Of a DNA stretch of 42,577 bases, positions 15,676 through 24,243 are shown piece after piece. Position 1 is the first letter of the stretch; the number at the start of each line of letters is the position of its first letter. A program made the translations under genes and the position numbers. This stretch comes from DATLFA01 sp039934635. Lineage in GTDB: Bacteria > Actinomycetota > Acidimicrobiia > Acidimicrobiales > WLNW01. The DNA lies in contig JBDTLT010000022.1 of assembly GCA_039934635.1 (NCBI GenBank), positions 1 through 42,577 of the forward strand, given 5' to 3'. Under the pieces are notes generated by a model. The model had not been told where the DNA came from. It was given only the letters and a program-made list of their open reading frames with translations, and did no database searches.

Positions 15676-16851
15676 ATGTTGGGGTGGGATCGGCCGTTGT
15701 TCGTGAATGTCGACGATGCTCGCCGGCGGGCCAAGCGCCGATTGCCGCGCATGATCTTCGACTACGTCGACGGCGGGGCGCGGAGCGAACTCACCAAGGA
15801 TGCCAACCGTGCCGCGTTCGAAGACGTGACCTTTCGTCCGCGCATGGCGGTCCACGTGGCCGCGCCCGTCACCGAGACGACGGTGTTGGGCGTGCCGGCC
15901 TCGATGCCGCTGCTCGTGAGCCCCTGCGGCGGGCTGCGCGCGGTACACCCCGACGGCGATGCCGGCGTTGCGCGCGCGGCGGGCCGTGCCGGCACCGTGT
16001 TCACGCTGAGCACCGCGTCGGGTATGTCGATCGAAGAAGTGCAGGCGACCGCAGCGGGCCCGCTGTGGTTCCAGCTCTACTTCCTCGGAGGTAGAGCCGG
16101 CGCCGAGAACTTGGTCGATCGCGCGCAACGAGCCAACTACCGTGCGCTGCTCGTCACGGTCGACACCAATGTGGTGGGTGTTCGTGAGCGCGATGTGCGC
16201 AACGGGATGACGCAGGGGCCGAATGTGAACGCCCGCAACATCGTTCGTTTCGCGCCTCATGTCGCGGTTCGTCCGCGGTGGTTCTACAACTTCGTTCGCG
16301 ACGGCATGTCGATCGAGTTGGCGAATGCCCGCGCGCTCGGGCCGGGCGGCACACCGATGCGTCCCGAACTCGCGGCGGCGTCGCTCACCGCCGAACCACC
16401 TACATGGGCCGACATCGATTGGATCCGTGAGCAGTGGAAGGGCCCGCTCGCGATCAAAGGCTTGCTGACCGCGGAGGATGCCCGTCGCGCACTCGACCAC
16501 GGAGCCGATGGTGTCGTCGTGTCGAATCACGGCGGCCGTCAACTCGACGGGGCGCCCGCGACGTTGCGCGCATTGCCCGAGATCGTCGCGGCGGTGGGTG
16601 ATGAGCTCGAGGTCCTGCTCGACGGGGGCGTTCGCCGCGGGAGCGACGTGCTGCGGGCGCTCGCCCTTGGTGCCCGTGCGGTGATGATCGGCCGCCCCTA
16701 CGTGTACGCGCTGGGCGCATACGGCGAGCGCGGGGTCGACGCGGTGCTGTCGTTGCTGCGGGAGGAGTTGCTCAACGCGATGGGCTTGATGGGTTGTCAG
16801 TCGGTCCACGATCTCGATGCGTCGTGGATCGCGACACCGCGGCGAGCATGA
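15676..16851 (+). CDS. FMN-dependent alpha-hydroxy-acid oxidase/dehydrogenase
   Basis: A 391-residue TIM-barrel flavoenzyme of the lactate/glycolate/mandelate oxidase family. N-terminal DDARRRAKRRLPRMIFDYVD with GGA, the FMN strand PLLVSPCGG, WFQLYF, Lys261 in LAIKGLLT, the catalytic base His285 in VVSNHGGRQLDG, and LDGGVRRGSDVLRALALGA with GRPYVYA for the phosphate. It oxidises a 2-hydroxy acid to the 2-oxo acid. ATG 15676 is chosen because GGAGGGAG lies 5 nt upstream; the longer frame from 15568 overlaps the SDR gene. A hairpin terminator is built over its stop codon. Substrate not predictable. Confidence 0.9.
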   Translation: MLGWDRPLFVNVDDARRRAKRRLPRMIFDYVDGGARSELTKDANRAAFEDVTFRPRMAVHVAAPVTETTVLGVPASMPLLVSPCGGLRAVHPDGDAGVARAAGRAGTVFTLSTASGMSIEEVQATAAGPLWFQLYFLGGRAGAENLVDRAQRANYRALLVTVDTNVVGVRERDVRNGMTQGPNVNARNIVRFAPHVAVRPRWFYNFVRDGMSIELANARALGPGGTPMRPELAAASLTAEPPTWADIDWIREQWKGPLAIKGLLTAEDARRALDHGADGVVVSNHGGRQLDGAPATLRALPEIVAAVGDELEVLLDGGVRRGSDVLRALALGARAVMIGRPYVYALGAYGERGVDAVLSLLREELLNAMGLMGCQSVHDLDASWIATPRRA

Positions 16852-16862
16852 GCTCGCCGCGG
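16837..16862. terminator. Hairpin terminator straddling the stop codon
   Basis: A perfect 11-bp stem, CCGCGGCGAGC (16837-16847) with GCTCGCCGCGG (16852-16862), closes a 4-nt loop ATGA that contains most of the TGA stop of the oxidase gene (16849-16851). It sits between convergent genes. No T-tract. Termination is inferred. Confidence 0.6.
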
Positions 16863-16893
16863 CATCGGATCTAGGTGAGTTTGTCGACGGCGT

Positions 16894-18486
16894 TCAGGCC
16901 GCCGGCTCGAGCGTGTCGATCGCGACGACATCGACGTCGATCGGGTCGAGTTCGATCGCGGCGTCGTGGTCGATGGCCCGCGCCGGCAGCCAGCGCAGAG
17001 CGACGATGGCACCGACCACCGCGAACGCCGCAGTGACGAGCGAGGCCCGTGTCATTGCGTGCACGAACGCTTCGCGTGCGGCGTCGATGATGCGAGCACC
17101 GTCGACGCCGCCGACCTGATTGCCGACCGCGAGCGCGGCGCCCATCGACTCCTTGGCCGCGTCGAGCGCGGGTGCGGGCACCGTGCCGTCGAGGCTGTCG
17201 CCCAAGCGTGCGGCGTAGAGCGACGACAGCACGCTGCCGATGATCGCGACGCCGAACGCTCCGCCGAGTTCACGGGTGGTGTCGTTGACGGCCGAGCCCA
17301 CGCCCGCTTTCGCCTTGGGCAGCGAACCCATGATGGATTCGGTGGCCGGCGCGGAGGCGAGACCCATGCCGCCGCCCATGAGCATCATGGCCACGAACAC
17401 CCGGCTATAGGTCGAGTCGATCGTGGTTCCCGCTGCAGTCAGCATGCCGCCGGCGAACAGCAGCAACCCGGAGGTGACGATGACCTTGGTGCCCCAGCGA
17501 TCGACGAGCTTCGACGACAGCGGTGCGGTGAGGATCACGGCGCCCGCGAAGGGCAACGTGTGCACGCCGGCGGCCAGTGCCGAATAGCCGAGGATGAACT
17601 GCAGGTACTGCGTCGCCATGAAGATGAACCCGAACAGTGCGAATGCGATCAGCGTGATCGACGCGCTGGCGGCTGTGAAGCGGGCATTGGTGAAGAAGCG
17701 CAGATCGAGCATCGGCTCGGCGCGGCGCAACTCCCACTGCACGAAGGCCGCCAACACCACGATCGCAACCGCGAATCCACCGACCACGCCACTCGAGGTC
17801 CAACCGCGTTCGGGCGCTTCGATGATCGACCACACGAGCGCGGCGAGACCGACGATCGACAGCAGCGCGCCGCCCCAGTCGATGCGAGGCGCAGCAGGGT
17901 CACGCGACGTCGGCACCAGTATCCGTCCTGCGACGAGGGCCACGGCCACGACGGGAAGGTTGATGATGAAGACCGAACCCCACCAGAAGTGCTCGAGCAG
18001 GAAGCCGCCGCTGACCGGGCCGAGGGCAACGGCAACACCGGCGACCGCCGACCACAACGCGATGGCAATGGCACGTTCCCGTGCATCGGTGAAGACGTTG
18101 GTCAAGATCGACAGCGTGGCCGGCATGATCAGCGCCGCGCCCACACCCATCACGGCGCGTGCCGCCACGAGTGCGTCCACGCCGCCGGCAAAGGCCGCCA
18201 CCGTCGATGCCGCGCCGAAGATGACGAGGCCGATGTTGAGTGCTCCCCGCCGCCCGAAGCGGTCGCCGAGGCTGCCGGCGGCCAGCAGCAAGCCGGCGAA
18301 GACAAGCGTGTACGAGTCCACGACCCATTGCAGTTGGCTGGTGCTCGTGCCGAGGTCGCGCACGAGCGTGGGCAGGGCCACGTTGACGATCGTGTTGTCC
18401 ATCACGATGACGAACAAGCTCAGGCACAACACGCCGAGGGTGAGCCAGCGCCGATCGTGCGATGAGGGAGAAGTGGGCGGTTGCAT
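16894..18486 (-). CDS. DHA2-family MFS drug efflux transporter (EmrB/QacA type)
   Basis: A 530-residue, 14-helix drug:H+ antiporter. Motif D1 is intact (VIMDNTIVNVALPTLVRDLG at the first helix), motif A appears as GSLGDRFGRRGALN, motif B/C-like GVGAALIMPATLSIL follows, and the C-terminal half has GSAVNDTTRELGGAFGVAI. The inner-membrane pump should export hydrophobic or cationic toxins. ATG 18486 has AAGGAGG five bases upstream. The gene diverges from a TetR gene across 121 bp with two near-identical operator palindromes, so repression by that TetR is very likely. Confidence 0.92.
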   Translation of the reverse strand: MQPPTSPSSHDRRWLTLGVLCLSLFVIVMDNTIVNVALPTLVRDLGTSTSQLQWVVDSYTLVFAGLLLAAGSLGDRFGRRGALNIGLVIFGAASTVAAFAGGVDALVAARAVMGVGAALIMPATLSILTNVFTDARERAIAIALWSAVAGVAVALGPVSGGFLLEHFWWGSVFIINLPVVAVALVAGRILVPTSRDPAAPRIDWGGALLSIVGLAALVWSIIEAPERGWTSSGVVGGFAVAIVVLAAFVQWELRRAEPMLDLRFFTNARFTAASASITLIAFALFGFIFMATQYLQFILGYSALAAGVHTLPFAGAVILTAPLSSKLVDRWGTKVIVTSGLLLFAGGMLTAAGTTIDSTYSRVFVAMMLMGGGMGLASAPATESIMGSLPKAKAGVGSAVNDTTRELGGAFGVAIIGSVLSSLYAARLGDSLDGTVPAPALDAAKESMGAALAVGNQVGGVDGARIIDAAREAFVHAMTRASLVTAAFAVVGAIVALRWLPARAIDHDAAIELDPIDVDVVAIDTLEPAA

Positions 18487-18526
18487 GGGAGCCTCCTTGG
18501 CGGTGGTCGTCGTTTAGTGACGAACC

Positions 18527-18574
18527 GAAATAACTATGTTATGACGTTGTTGTAGGTTGTAACATAGTTATTTC
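18527..18574. promoter_or_regulatory. Twin TetR operator palindromes
   Basis: The 15-nt arms GAAATAACTATGTTA (18527-18541) and its exact reverse complement (18560-18574) flank 18 nt. Each arm contains its own near-perfect dyad TAACTATGTTA / TAACATAGTTA, with centres 29 bp apart. This is the arrangement of two TetR dimer sites controlling the divergent MFS (18486) and TetR (18608) genes. Confidence 0.75.
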
Positions 18575-18607
18575 AGGGCCGCAACCCCTTTCTTCCAGAG
18601 GTGTCCC

Positions 18608-19201
18608 ATGGCACGAGCACTCGACGAACAAGGCCAGGCGCTGCTCGACGCGGCCAGTGGACTGCTCGCCGCGGAGGGCGCGACCGGCTTGACGGTGCGC
18701 CGCATCGCCGCCGATGCAGGGTGCTCCACGATGGGCGTCTACAGCCGCTTCGGCAACAAGGACGGCGTCGTCGATCACCTCTACATGGAGGGCTTCCGCC
18801 GCCTCATCGCGGCGATGGAGGGTGTCGGTGACAGCGGTGATCCGCTCACGGACATGCGGCGCTGCGGTCAGGCGTACCGCCGCAATGCGCTCGAGAACGC
18901 GACGTATTACCTGGTGATGTTCGCCCGTGCGGTACCGGGCTTCGTGCCGAGTGACGAGGCCAAAGCCGTCTCGTTGGCGAGCTTCCAACGGATGGCCGAC
19001 CGCGTCCGCAAGTGCCAGGAGGCGGGGCAGTACATCGACGGTTCACCCACCGCGATGGCCGAAGTGATCTGGGGTGCGATCCACGGACACGTGATGCTCG
19101 AGCTCGTCGGCATGCGCGCCACCGGCGACGATCCCGCGGAGCGCTACGAGCACATGCTCGATCTCATCGAACAGGGATTCCGACGGCCGGAGCGCGATTA
19201 G
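18608..19201 (+). CDS. TetR-family repressor
   Basis: A 197-residue TetR regulator. The N-terminal helix-turn-helix is LTVRRIAADAGCSTMGVYSR with FGNKDGVVDHLY behind it; the C-terminal ligand domain is divergent and helical (ATYYLVMFARAVPGF, AEVIWGAIHGHVMLELVG), of the TetR_C_33-like kind. It is transcribed away from the DHA2 efflux gene and the twin operator lies between them, so it very probably represses both genes and is released by a pump substrate. AGAGGTG precedes the ATG. It ends 10 bp before the convergent MMPL gene. Confidence 0.9.
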   Translation: MARALDEQGQALLDAASGLLAAEGATGLTVRRIAADAGCSTMGVYSRFGNKDGVVDHLYMEGFRRLIAAMEGVGDSGDPLTDMRRCGQAYRRNALENATYYLVMFARAVPGFVPSDEAKAVSLASFQRMADRVRKCQEAGQYIDGSPTAMAEVIWGAIHGHVMLELVGMRATGDDPAERYEHMLDLIEQGFRRPERD

Positions 19202-19211
19202 GTCCGGCCAT

Positions 19212-21368
19212 TCAGCGCGATGAGGCGAGCTCCGGTTCGCTCTCGTGTTCGACCTCGAAGTGAGGGAGCCGGCGTTGCAGCACGCGCGGCAACCACCAGT
19301 TGGCGTCGCCCAGCAGCTCCATCGTCGCCGGCACGAGGACCATACGAACGATGGTGGCATCGACGAGCACCGCAGTCGACAGACCGAGGCCCAACAACTT
19401 GAGCACGCGGATGTCGCCGAGCACGAAGCTGAAGAAAACCGCGATCATGATCGCCGCCGCGGCAGTGATCACACGGGCCGTGCGGGCGAGACCGTCGGCG
19501 ACGGCCATCGCGTTGTCACCGGTGCGTAGGTATTCCTCACGAATGCGCGACAGCAGGAACACCTCGTAATCCATCGACAGGCCGAAGAGCACCGCGAACA
19601 TCATCATTGGTACCCACGATTCGATGGGCCCGGTGCGGTCGACGCCGAACAACGATCCGAGCCACCCCCATTGGAAGACCGCGACGATGACGCCATAGGC
19701 CGCGCCGATCGACAACAGGTTCATGATCGCCGCCTTGAGCGGCACCAGCAGCGAGCGGAAGACGACCATCAGCAGCAGGAACGACAACACGATGACGCCG
19801 CCGATGAAGATCGGCAGTCGAGCCGCGATCTTGCTCGCGAAGTCGATGAAGCTGGCGGTGATGCCGCCGACGTAGACCTGCGCGCCGCTGCCCGCAGTCG
19901 TCGCGGGCACGACTTCGTTGCGCAGCCGTTTCACGAGCTCGTCGGTTGCCTTGTCCTGCGGTGCGGTCTTGGGGATCACGGTGATGATCGCGGCGTCACC
20001 CGCATCGTTGCGCGCCGCGAGGAATGCCTGCGCGACACCATCGGTGTTGTTGAACGTGCTGACGAGTTGGTCGGTAACCGACGCGTCGCGTGCGCCGGCG
20101 AGATCGGCCACGACGAGGATCGGGCCGTTGAAACCCGGACCGAAGCCGTCGGCCAACAGGTCATAGGCGCGCCGACTGGTGAACTCCGCAGGGTTGTTGC
20201 CCTGGTCGGCCGAGCCGAGTCGCATGCCCGCGAGCGGCAGTGCCAACACGATGAGCACGATCGCGCCGAGGAGTGCGGCCGGCCACGGACGGTGTTGCAC
20301 GACGCGGCTCCATCGGTAGGACAGCGATCGTTGACCGTCGGTCACGCGATGCGTACCGGGAATGCGGAATCGATCGATGTTGTGTCCGGCGAAGCCGAGG
20401 AGCGCGGGGAGCAGTGTGATCGACGCGAACATCGTCACCAGTACTGCCGCCGACGCCGAGATCGCGACGCCGCGAATGATCGCGAAGTTCATGAGCAACA
20501 ACCCGAGCAACGAGATCACGACGACAGTCCCGGCGAACATCACCGCCCGGCCGGCGGTGGACGCGGCGACCTTCATGGCTTGCTCAGGTTCGTCGCCGCG
20601 ATGCAGACCATCGCGGAAGCGCGTCACGATGAGCAGCGCGTAGTCGATGCCGACGCCGATGCCGATCATCGACGCAACCTGTGGTGCGAACGACGGCACG
20701 TCCATCAGGTGCCCGATGAGGCCGATGAGCGAGATGCCGATACCGATACCGAACAGTGCCGTGACGATCGGCAGGCCCATGGCGAGCAGCGACCCGAACG
20801 CAATCAGCAAGATGACGATCGCGGCGAGGAGACCGATGATCTCCGCCACGCCGAACGCGGGCTGCTCGGCCTTTTCGAGGGGGCCGCCCGTTGCTTCGAA
20901 CTGCAGTCCGTCGGCGTTGGCTGCTTTCACTTCGTCGATGAGCTTCTTCGCGATGGAAACCGGCACTTCGGCGGCACGGGTATCGAAATGCACGTCGGCG
21001 TAGGCGATCTTGCGATCGGCCGAGATGCGGTGTTGGTCGTCGGAGTACGGACTGTCGACACCGGTGACGTGGTCGAGCGTGCCGAGGGTGCCGAGCAGCT
21101 TTTCGAAGTCCGCTTTGGAGGACGCGTCGGTGACATCGGTGGTGCTCTTCAGCACAACCTGCGCCGAGTCGCCCGCGTCCTTAGGGAAGCGTTCTCCGAG
21201 AAGCTCGTACGCTCGTTGGCTGCTGGTGCCAGGCAGCGCAAAATTGTCGCGGCTGTCCGCCCCGCCGACCGCGGAGATGACCGACACCGCCACGAGTGCG
21301 ACGATCCACAACGGCACGACAATCCGGCGGTGATGAAAACACCATGACGTCAACCGACCAAGACTCAC
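19212..21368 (-). CDS. MMPL-family RND transporter
   Basis: A 718-residue MMPL/RND exporter with the duplicated layout: helix 1 (IVVPLWIVALVAVSVISAVGG), an external loop to about residue 170, five helices (IGLLAAIVILLIAFGSLLAM; MIGIGVGIDYALLIVTRFRD with the family's Asp/Tyr proton pair), then a repeat with helix 7, second loop, and FAVLFGLSMDYEVFLLSRIR near residue 610. Actinobacterial MMPL proteins export lipids, siderophores or drugs. GTG 21368 has GAGGAG five bases upstream. It is convergent with TetR and divergent from a membrane-protein gene; no adaptor is present. Confidence 0.92.
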   Translation of the reverse strand: MSLGRLTSWCFHHRRIVVPLWIVALVAVSVISAVGGADSRDNFALPGTSSQRAYELLGERFPKDAGDSAQVVLKSTTDVTDASSKADFEKLLGTLGTLDHVTGVDSPYSDDQHRISADRKIAYADVHFDTRAAEVPVSIAKKLIDEVKAANADGLQFEATGGPLEKAEQPAFGVAEIIGLLAAIVILLIAFGSLLAMGLPIVTALFGIGIGISLIGLIGHLMDVPSFAPQVASMIGIGVGIDYALLIVTRFRDGLHRGDEPEQAMKVAASTAGRAVMFAGTVVVISLLGLLLMNFAIIRGVAISASAAVLVTMFASITLLPALLGFAGHNIDRFRIPGTHRVTDGQRSLSYRWSRVVQHRPWPAALLGAIVLIVLALPLAGMRLGSADQGNNPAEFTSRRAYDLLADGFGPGFNGPILVVADLAGARDASVTDQLVSTFNNTDGVAQAFLAARNDAGDAAIITVIPKTAPQDKATDELVKRLRNEVVPATTAGSGAQVYVGGITASFIDFASKIAARLPIFIGGVIVLSFLLLMVVFRSLLVPLKAAIMNLLSIGAAYGVIVAVFQWGWLGSLFGVDRTGPIESWVPMMMFAVLFGLSMDYEVFLLSRIREEYLRTGDNAMAVADGLARTARVITAAAAIMIAVFFSFVLGDIRVLKLLGLGLSTAVLVDATIVRMVLVPATMELLGDANWWLPRVLQRRLPHFEVEHESEPELASSR

Positions 21369-21420
21369 GTCGACTCCTCGACTCAGGCGCGGTGCCGCGC
21401 AACGCTGGCCATGATGGGTC

Positions 21421-22317
21421 GTGTCCCCGGATCGGCGTCAACTTTGCGCGACGATAAACGGTGTGGCTTCTGTACCTGAAGACCCTACAGGTGAGACCGC
21501 TCACGGGCCAACGATCGCCGGCGCGGAGGGTGCGGCGGAGGACCCTGGCCCCGCCGAGCCGGGCGAGTCGACGCTGCACACGTTGTGGGGTCAGTTGCGG
21601 AACGTGGAGCGCCTGTTGCAGTTGCCGGGGCGGGCGATGGGCGAGGTCGAAGAGCGGCTCTTGCCCGCGTGGCGGCGTCGCACCGATGGCGAAGCCCGCT
21701 GGGCCGTCAGCGTTGCGGTCGTGCTCGCCATCGTTCTCCAGCTGACCTTGCCGGCAAAGCTGGCGTTCCCGCCCCGCTGGTTGCTGCCCACGATCGGATC
21801 GGCATTGCTCGTCGGCCTCGTCGTCGCGAACCCCCGGCGTATCGATCATCGATCGACCCGCCTGAGGGCCACGAGCATTCTCTTGACCGGTGTGATGAGC
21901 ATCGCCAACGCAGTCTCCGCGGCGCGTCTCATCGCGAATTTGTTGAACGGCACGGCCACCGAGGACGCAGGAGTGCTGCTGCGTTGGGGTGGTGCGATCT
22001 GGTTGACCAACGTCGTGGTGTTCGCACTTTGGTATTGGGAGCTCGATCGAGGCGGACCGGGGGCTCGTGCCGAGGGCGTGCGCCAGTACCCCGACCTGTT
22101 GTTCGCACAGATGGGGACACCCAACGTCGCGCCGTCGACCTGGGAACCGGAGTTCCTCGACTACTTCTACCTGGCATTCACCAACGCAACCGCGTTCAGC
22201 CCGACCGATGTCATTCCGCTCTCACGTTGGACGAAGATGATGATGCTGTTGCAATCGGTCGTGTCGGTGTCGACCTTGGTACTCGTCATCGCTCGCGCGG
22301 TCAACATTCTCAAATGA
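21421..22317 (+). CDS. Membrane protein, DUF1345-like C-terminus
   Basis: A 298-residue protein with a polar N-terminus (about 90 residues, acidic/Pro-rich then basic) and about five hydrophobic segments: VSVAVVLAIVLQLTLP, LLPTIGSALLVGLVVAN, SILLTGVMSIANAVSAARLI, IWLTNVVVFALWYWEL and LLQSVVSVSTLVLVIARAVN. The stretch FTNATAFSPTDVIPLSRWTK followed by the last helix resembles the end of DUF1345 membrane proteins. Function unknown. The start is uncertain: GTG 21421, or GTG 21463 (VASVPEDP) just after the A-rich GATAAA. It diverges from the MMPL gene over about 50-90 bp and ends 2 bp before the convergent zinc-finger gene. Confidence 0.75.
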   Translation: MSPDRRQLCATINGVASVPEDPTGETAHGPTIAGAEGAAEDPGPAEPGESTLHTLWGQLRNVERLLQLPGRAMGEVEERLLPAWRRRTDGEARWAVSVAVVLAIVLQLTLPAKLAFPPRWLLPTIGSALLVGLVVANPRRIDHRSTRLRATSILLTGVMSIANAVSAARLIANLLNGTATEDAGVLLRWGGAIWLTNVVVFALWYWELDRGGPGARAEGVRQYPDLLFAQMGTPNVAPSTWEPEFLDYFYLAFTNATAFSPTDVIPLSRWTKMMMLLQSVVSVSTLVLVIARAVNILK

Positions 22318-22319
22318 AT

Positions 22320-22616
22320 TCAGGGGTGCGACGGTGCCGGCGGCGCGCCCTCGAGCTCGAAGGCGAAGTCGTCGGCATAGCAGTAGTACCACTCTTCGCC
22401 CGGCTCATACGACCGAATGATGGGGTGCCCGCCGCTATGAAAGTGCGCGGTCGCGTGACGACCAGGCGAGTTGTCACAACAACCGACGTGCCCGCAGATC
22501 TGGCAGACACGGAGGTGTACCCAATCGTGTCGCCCCATCGCGAGGCAGTCCTCGCAGCCGGTGGAGCCCGGCGTGACAGCGACGATTTGATCGAGATGAG
22601 CGCATTGTGAGGCCAT
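22320..22616 (-). CDS. UBP-type zinc finger protein
   Basis: A 98-residue stand-alone zf-UBP domain. Cys5 and His7, Cys21-x2-Cys24, Cys38-x2-Cys41 (VCQICGHVGCCD) and the histidine-rich HATAHFHSGGHPIIRS are the zinc ligands of the fold, followed by WYYCYADDFAFEL. In eukaryotes this domain binds the ubiquitin C-terminus; small bacterial versions are common in actinobacteria and have no settled role. ATG 22616 with GGGAG five bases before it is preferred over the adjacent GTG 22619. Monocistronic in appearance. Confidence 0.85.
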   Translation of the reverse strand: MASQCAHLDQIVAVTPGSTGCEDCLAMGRHDWVHLRVCQICGHVGCCDNSPGRHATAHFHSGGHPIIRSYEPGEEWYYCYADDFAFELEGAPPAPSHP

Positions 22617-22658
22617 CACGTCTCCCGAGTCGAGGATTACCGCGGCGAACTTATCCGC

Positions 22659-23435
22659 CTAGAAGCCAGGAAAAACACGGCGCAGCTGGTCGGGGTCGAC
22701 TTCGTCGGAAACGAGGGTGAGCCACGCCGCGTGGGCCGCGTCGAGACGCCCGAAGACAAGGCGCACCAACGCCTCTGCCGGCAGGTCCAGCGATCCGCGG
22801 CAGGACTCGCCGGCAAACGGGCGCAACTCGACGGTGTCGTGGACCGAGAGCACGAAGTCGCGCTCGGGGTCGGTCGTGTGCACATGCAGGTCGAAGGGCG
22901 GGTGTTGCGGCTTGCCCGCTCGTGCGGCGAGCGCCGGGACCATGTCGATCAACAAGGCAACGGCGTCGGCGGCAATCGCCGCATCGGGATCGAACGCAAC
23001 CGCGATGTCCCAACTGTGCACCGCATGCTCGGAGACCCGCATCCGCGCCATGTCACCGATGAGCATGCTCATCCCGAAGAGCGTGACGGGTTGCGAGAGG
23101 GTCTCGTCGGACAGCGCATCTAGGCGGGCGCTGAACCGGTCGTTGGTGGCGAGGCTGTGGAGGGCAACCTCTTCGGGCGGGCGCGTGTTCCACACGTCCC
23201 ACACGGGTGGGAAGGCTTCGGGGCCTGGTGGCTGTTCGCCGCGAAGTGCGGCATCGAGGAAGAGACCGAATATTTCGGCTTGGCTGCCGAGATGCGAGAG
23301 CACCTGCGCGACGCTCCATTCGGTGTCGTAGGACTGTGCTCGCAAGTCGGTGGGCGACAGGGAGGCGACGAGGGTATGGAGACGGGCCTGCGACGCTCGC
23401 AGCACGGCCAGCCAGCGTCGTGGATCAGCGTGCAA
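22659..23435 (-). CDS. DinB/maleylpyruvate isomerase-like protein
   Basis: About 258 residues of the DinB-like four-helix family often annotated as mycothiol-dependent maleylpyruvate isomerase N-terminal domain. Seen: RLHTLVASLSPTDLRAQSYD, TEWSVAQVLSHLGSQAEIFG (metal His), MARMRVSEHAVHSWDIAVAF (metal His pair), and a C-terminal SCP-like part (HTTDPERDFVLSVHDTVELR, ALVRLVFGRLDA). Such proteins use or transfer mycothiol. The frame has no ATG start; TTG 23435 (GGAG seven bases before) is used, and TTG 23501 (GAGG five bases before) is the alternative but overlaps the divergent ferredoxin frame. Confidence 0.78.
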   Translation of the reverse strand: MHADPRRWLAVLRASQARLHTLVASLSPTDLRAQSYDTEWSVAQVLSHLGSQAEIFGLFLDAALRGEQPPGPEAFPPVWDVWNTRPPEEVALHSLATNDRFSARLDALSDETLSQPVTLFGMSMLIGDMARMRVSEHAVHSWDIAVAFDPDAAIAADAVALLIDMVPALAARAGKPQHPPFDLHVHTTDPERDFVLSVHDTVELRPFAGESCRGSLDLPAEALVRLVFGRLDAAHAAWLTLVSDEVDPDQLRRVFPGF

Positions 23436-23481
23436 GTGTTGACTCCATCGACTCGGGGTTGAACTCAGGGCCAAGCGTGCG

Positions 23482-23769
23482 ATGATAACGGCGCGCGACA
23501 ACGTGACCTCGAGGGAGGCCGCCCTGCGAGTCTGGATCGATCAAGACCTCTGTACCGGCGACGGTTTGTGTACCGACCATTGCCCCGACGTCTTCGTCCT
23601 GCTCGAAGACGGCATCTCCTACGTGCGCCATGACGACTTCGTGGGCAACGATCCCGGCGGCGCCGAGAGCGCGGTCTTCGTGCCGGGAGAGTTGGAGCGG
23701 TCGGTGGTGAACGCCGCGCTCGACTGTCCGGGTGAGTGCATCTTCATCGAAGACGGCGCGTCGAAGTGA
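23482..23769 (+). CDS. Single-cluster ferredoxin
   Basis: A small ferredoxin with cluster ligands in DLCTGDGLCTDHCPDVF (Cys-x5-Cys-x3-Cys) and the distal ALDCPGECIFIE. It carries electrons, in actinobacteria often to cytochromes P450 or other oxygenases; none is adjacent. The drawn start (ATG 23482) gives 95 residues but lacks a ribosome-binding site. A perfect GAGGGAGG (23511-23518) sits 5 nt before CTG 23524, which would give the usual ferredoxin beginning MRVWIDQDLC and 81 residues; GTG 23503 is a further option. The ferritin-like gene is convergent 9 bp away. Confidence 0.85.
   Translation: MITARDNVTSREAALRVWIDQDLCTGDGLCTDHCPDVFVLLEDGISYVRHDDFVGNDPGGAESAVFVPGELERSVVNAALDCPGECIFIEDGASK
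23511..23518 (+). promoter_or_regulatory. Strong ribosome-binding site suggesting a CTG start
   Basis: GAGGGAGG followed after 5 nt by CTG 23524 in the ferredoxin frame. All ATG/GTG starts in the frame lie upstream of this site, so it would otherwise be buried inside the coding sequence. Confidence 0.4.
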
Positions 23770-23778
23770 CGCGTCGAA

Positions 23779-24243
23779 TCATCCGGCCGTAGCGGGTACT
23801 GCCAACTCGCACAGTGCGTCGTAACAGCACTTGGCCAACCGGGCGGTGTCGTGTTCTTCGGCGATGTAACGGCCGAGCAGTTCGCCGGTGCGGATATCGA
23901 TCGAGTGGTCTTTGAACACGTTGTCGAAGAAGCCGAGCGTGTCTTCGGCGCGAGTGAGACCGAAGTACTCGGCTTTCTCCCTGTCGCTGCGATCGGAACG
24001 GGCGACTTCCATCTTTTCGGCGAGTGACGGATGCTCGATGCGTTGGAAATCGAAGCCGAGTTCGACGACACGCTTGGCGAAGCTCATCCCATGCTCGCCT
24101 TCACGACTCGCTACTGTCGTCAACACGGAGCGCACATCGGGATTGGTCGTCGTCTGCCGCCAGGCCGTGAGGTAGCAGTGGGCGTCGGATTCGGCGTTGG
24201 CAATACCGCGCAACAGCTCGAGATATGTGGGCTGATCGGACAT
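23779..24243 (-). CDS. Ferritin-like (rubrerythrin-type) four-helix protein
   Basis: A 154-residue all-helical protein. Glu/His ligands of a di-iron site can be seen in IANAESDAHCYLTAW (helix 1), TVASREGEHGMSFAKR (helix 2 ExxH-like) and YIAEEHDTARLAKCCYDAL (last helix, EExH-like). The layout matches small actinobacterial ferritin-like proteins; whether it oxidises, stores iron or scavenges peroxide is unknown. Start ATG 24243 has GAGGAG five bases upstream. It is divergent from the molybdopterin oxidoreductase gene. Confidence 0.78.
   Translation of the reverse strand: MSDQPTYLELLRGIANAESDAHCYLTAWRQTTTNPDVRSVLTTVASREGEHGMSFAKRVVELGFDFQRIEHPSLAEKMEVARSDRSDREKAEYFGLTRAEDTLGFFDNVFKDHSIDIRTGELLGRYIAEEHDTARLAKCCYDALCELAVPATAG

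Noticed and set aside
15445..16809. Minus-strand open frame of 454 codons opposite the SDR and FMN oxidase
   Set aside because: No recognisable motifs, while the plus strand has complete SDR and oxidase signatures.
16966..18465. Plus-strand open frame of 499 codons opposite the DHA2 transporter
   Set aside because: Arg/Asp/His-rich shadow; the minus strand encodes a textbook 14-helix protein.
19671..21347. Plus-strand open frame of 558 codons opposite the MMPL gene
   Set aside because: Low-complexity charged translation with no domain; shadow of the MMPL coding strand.
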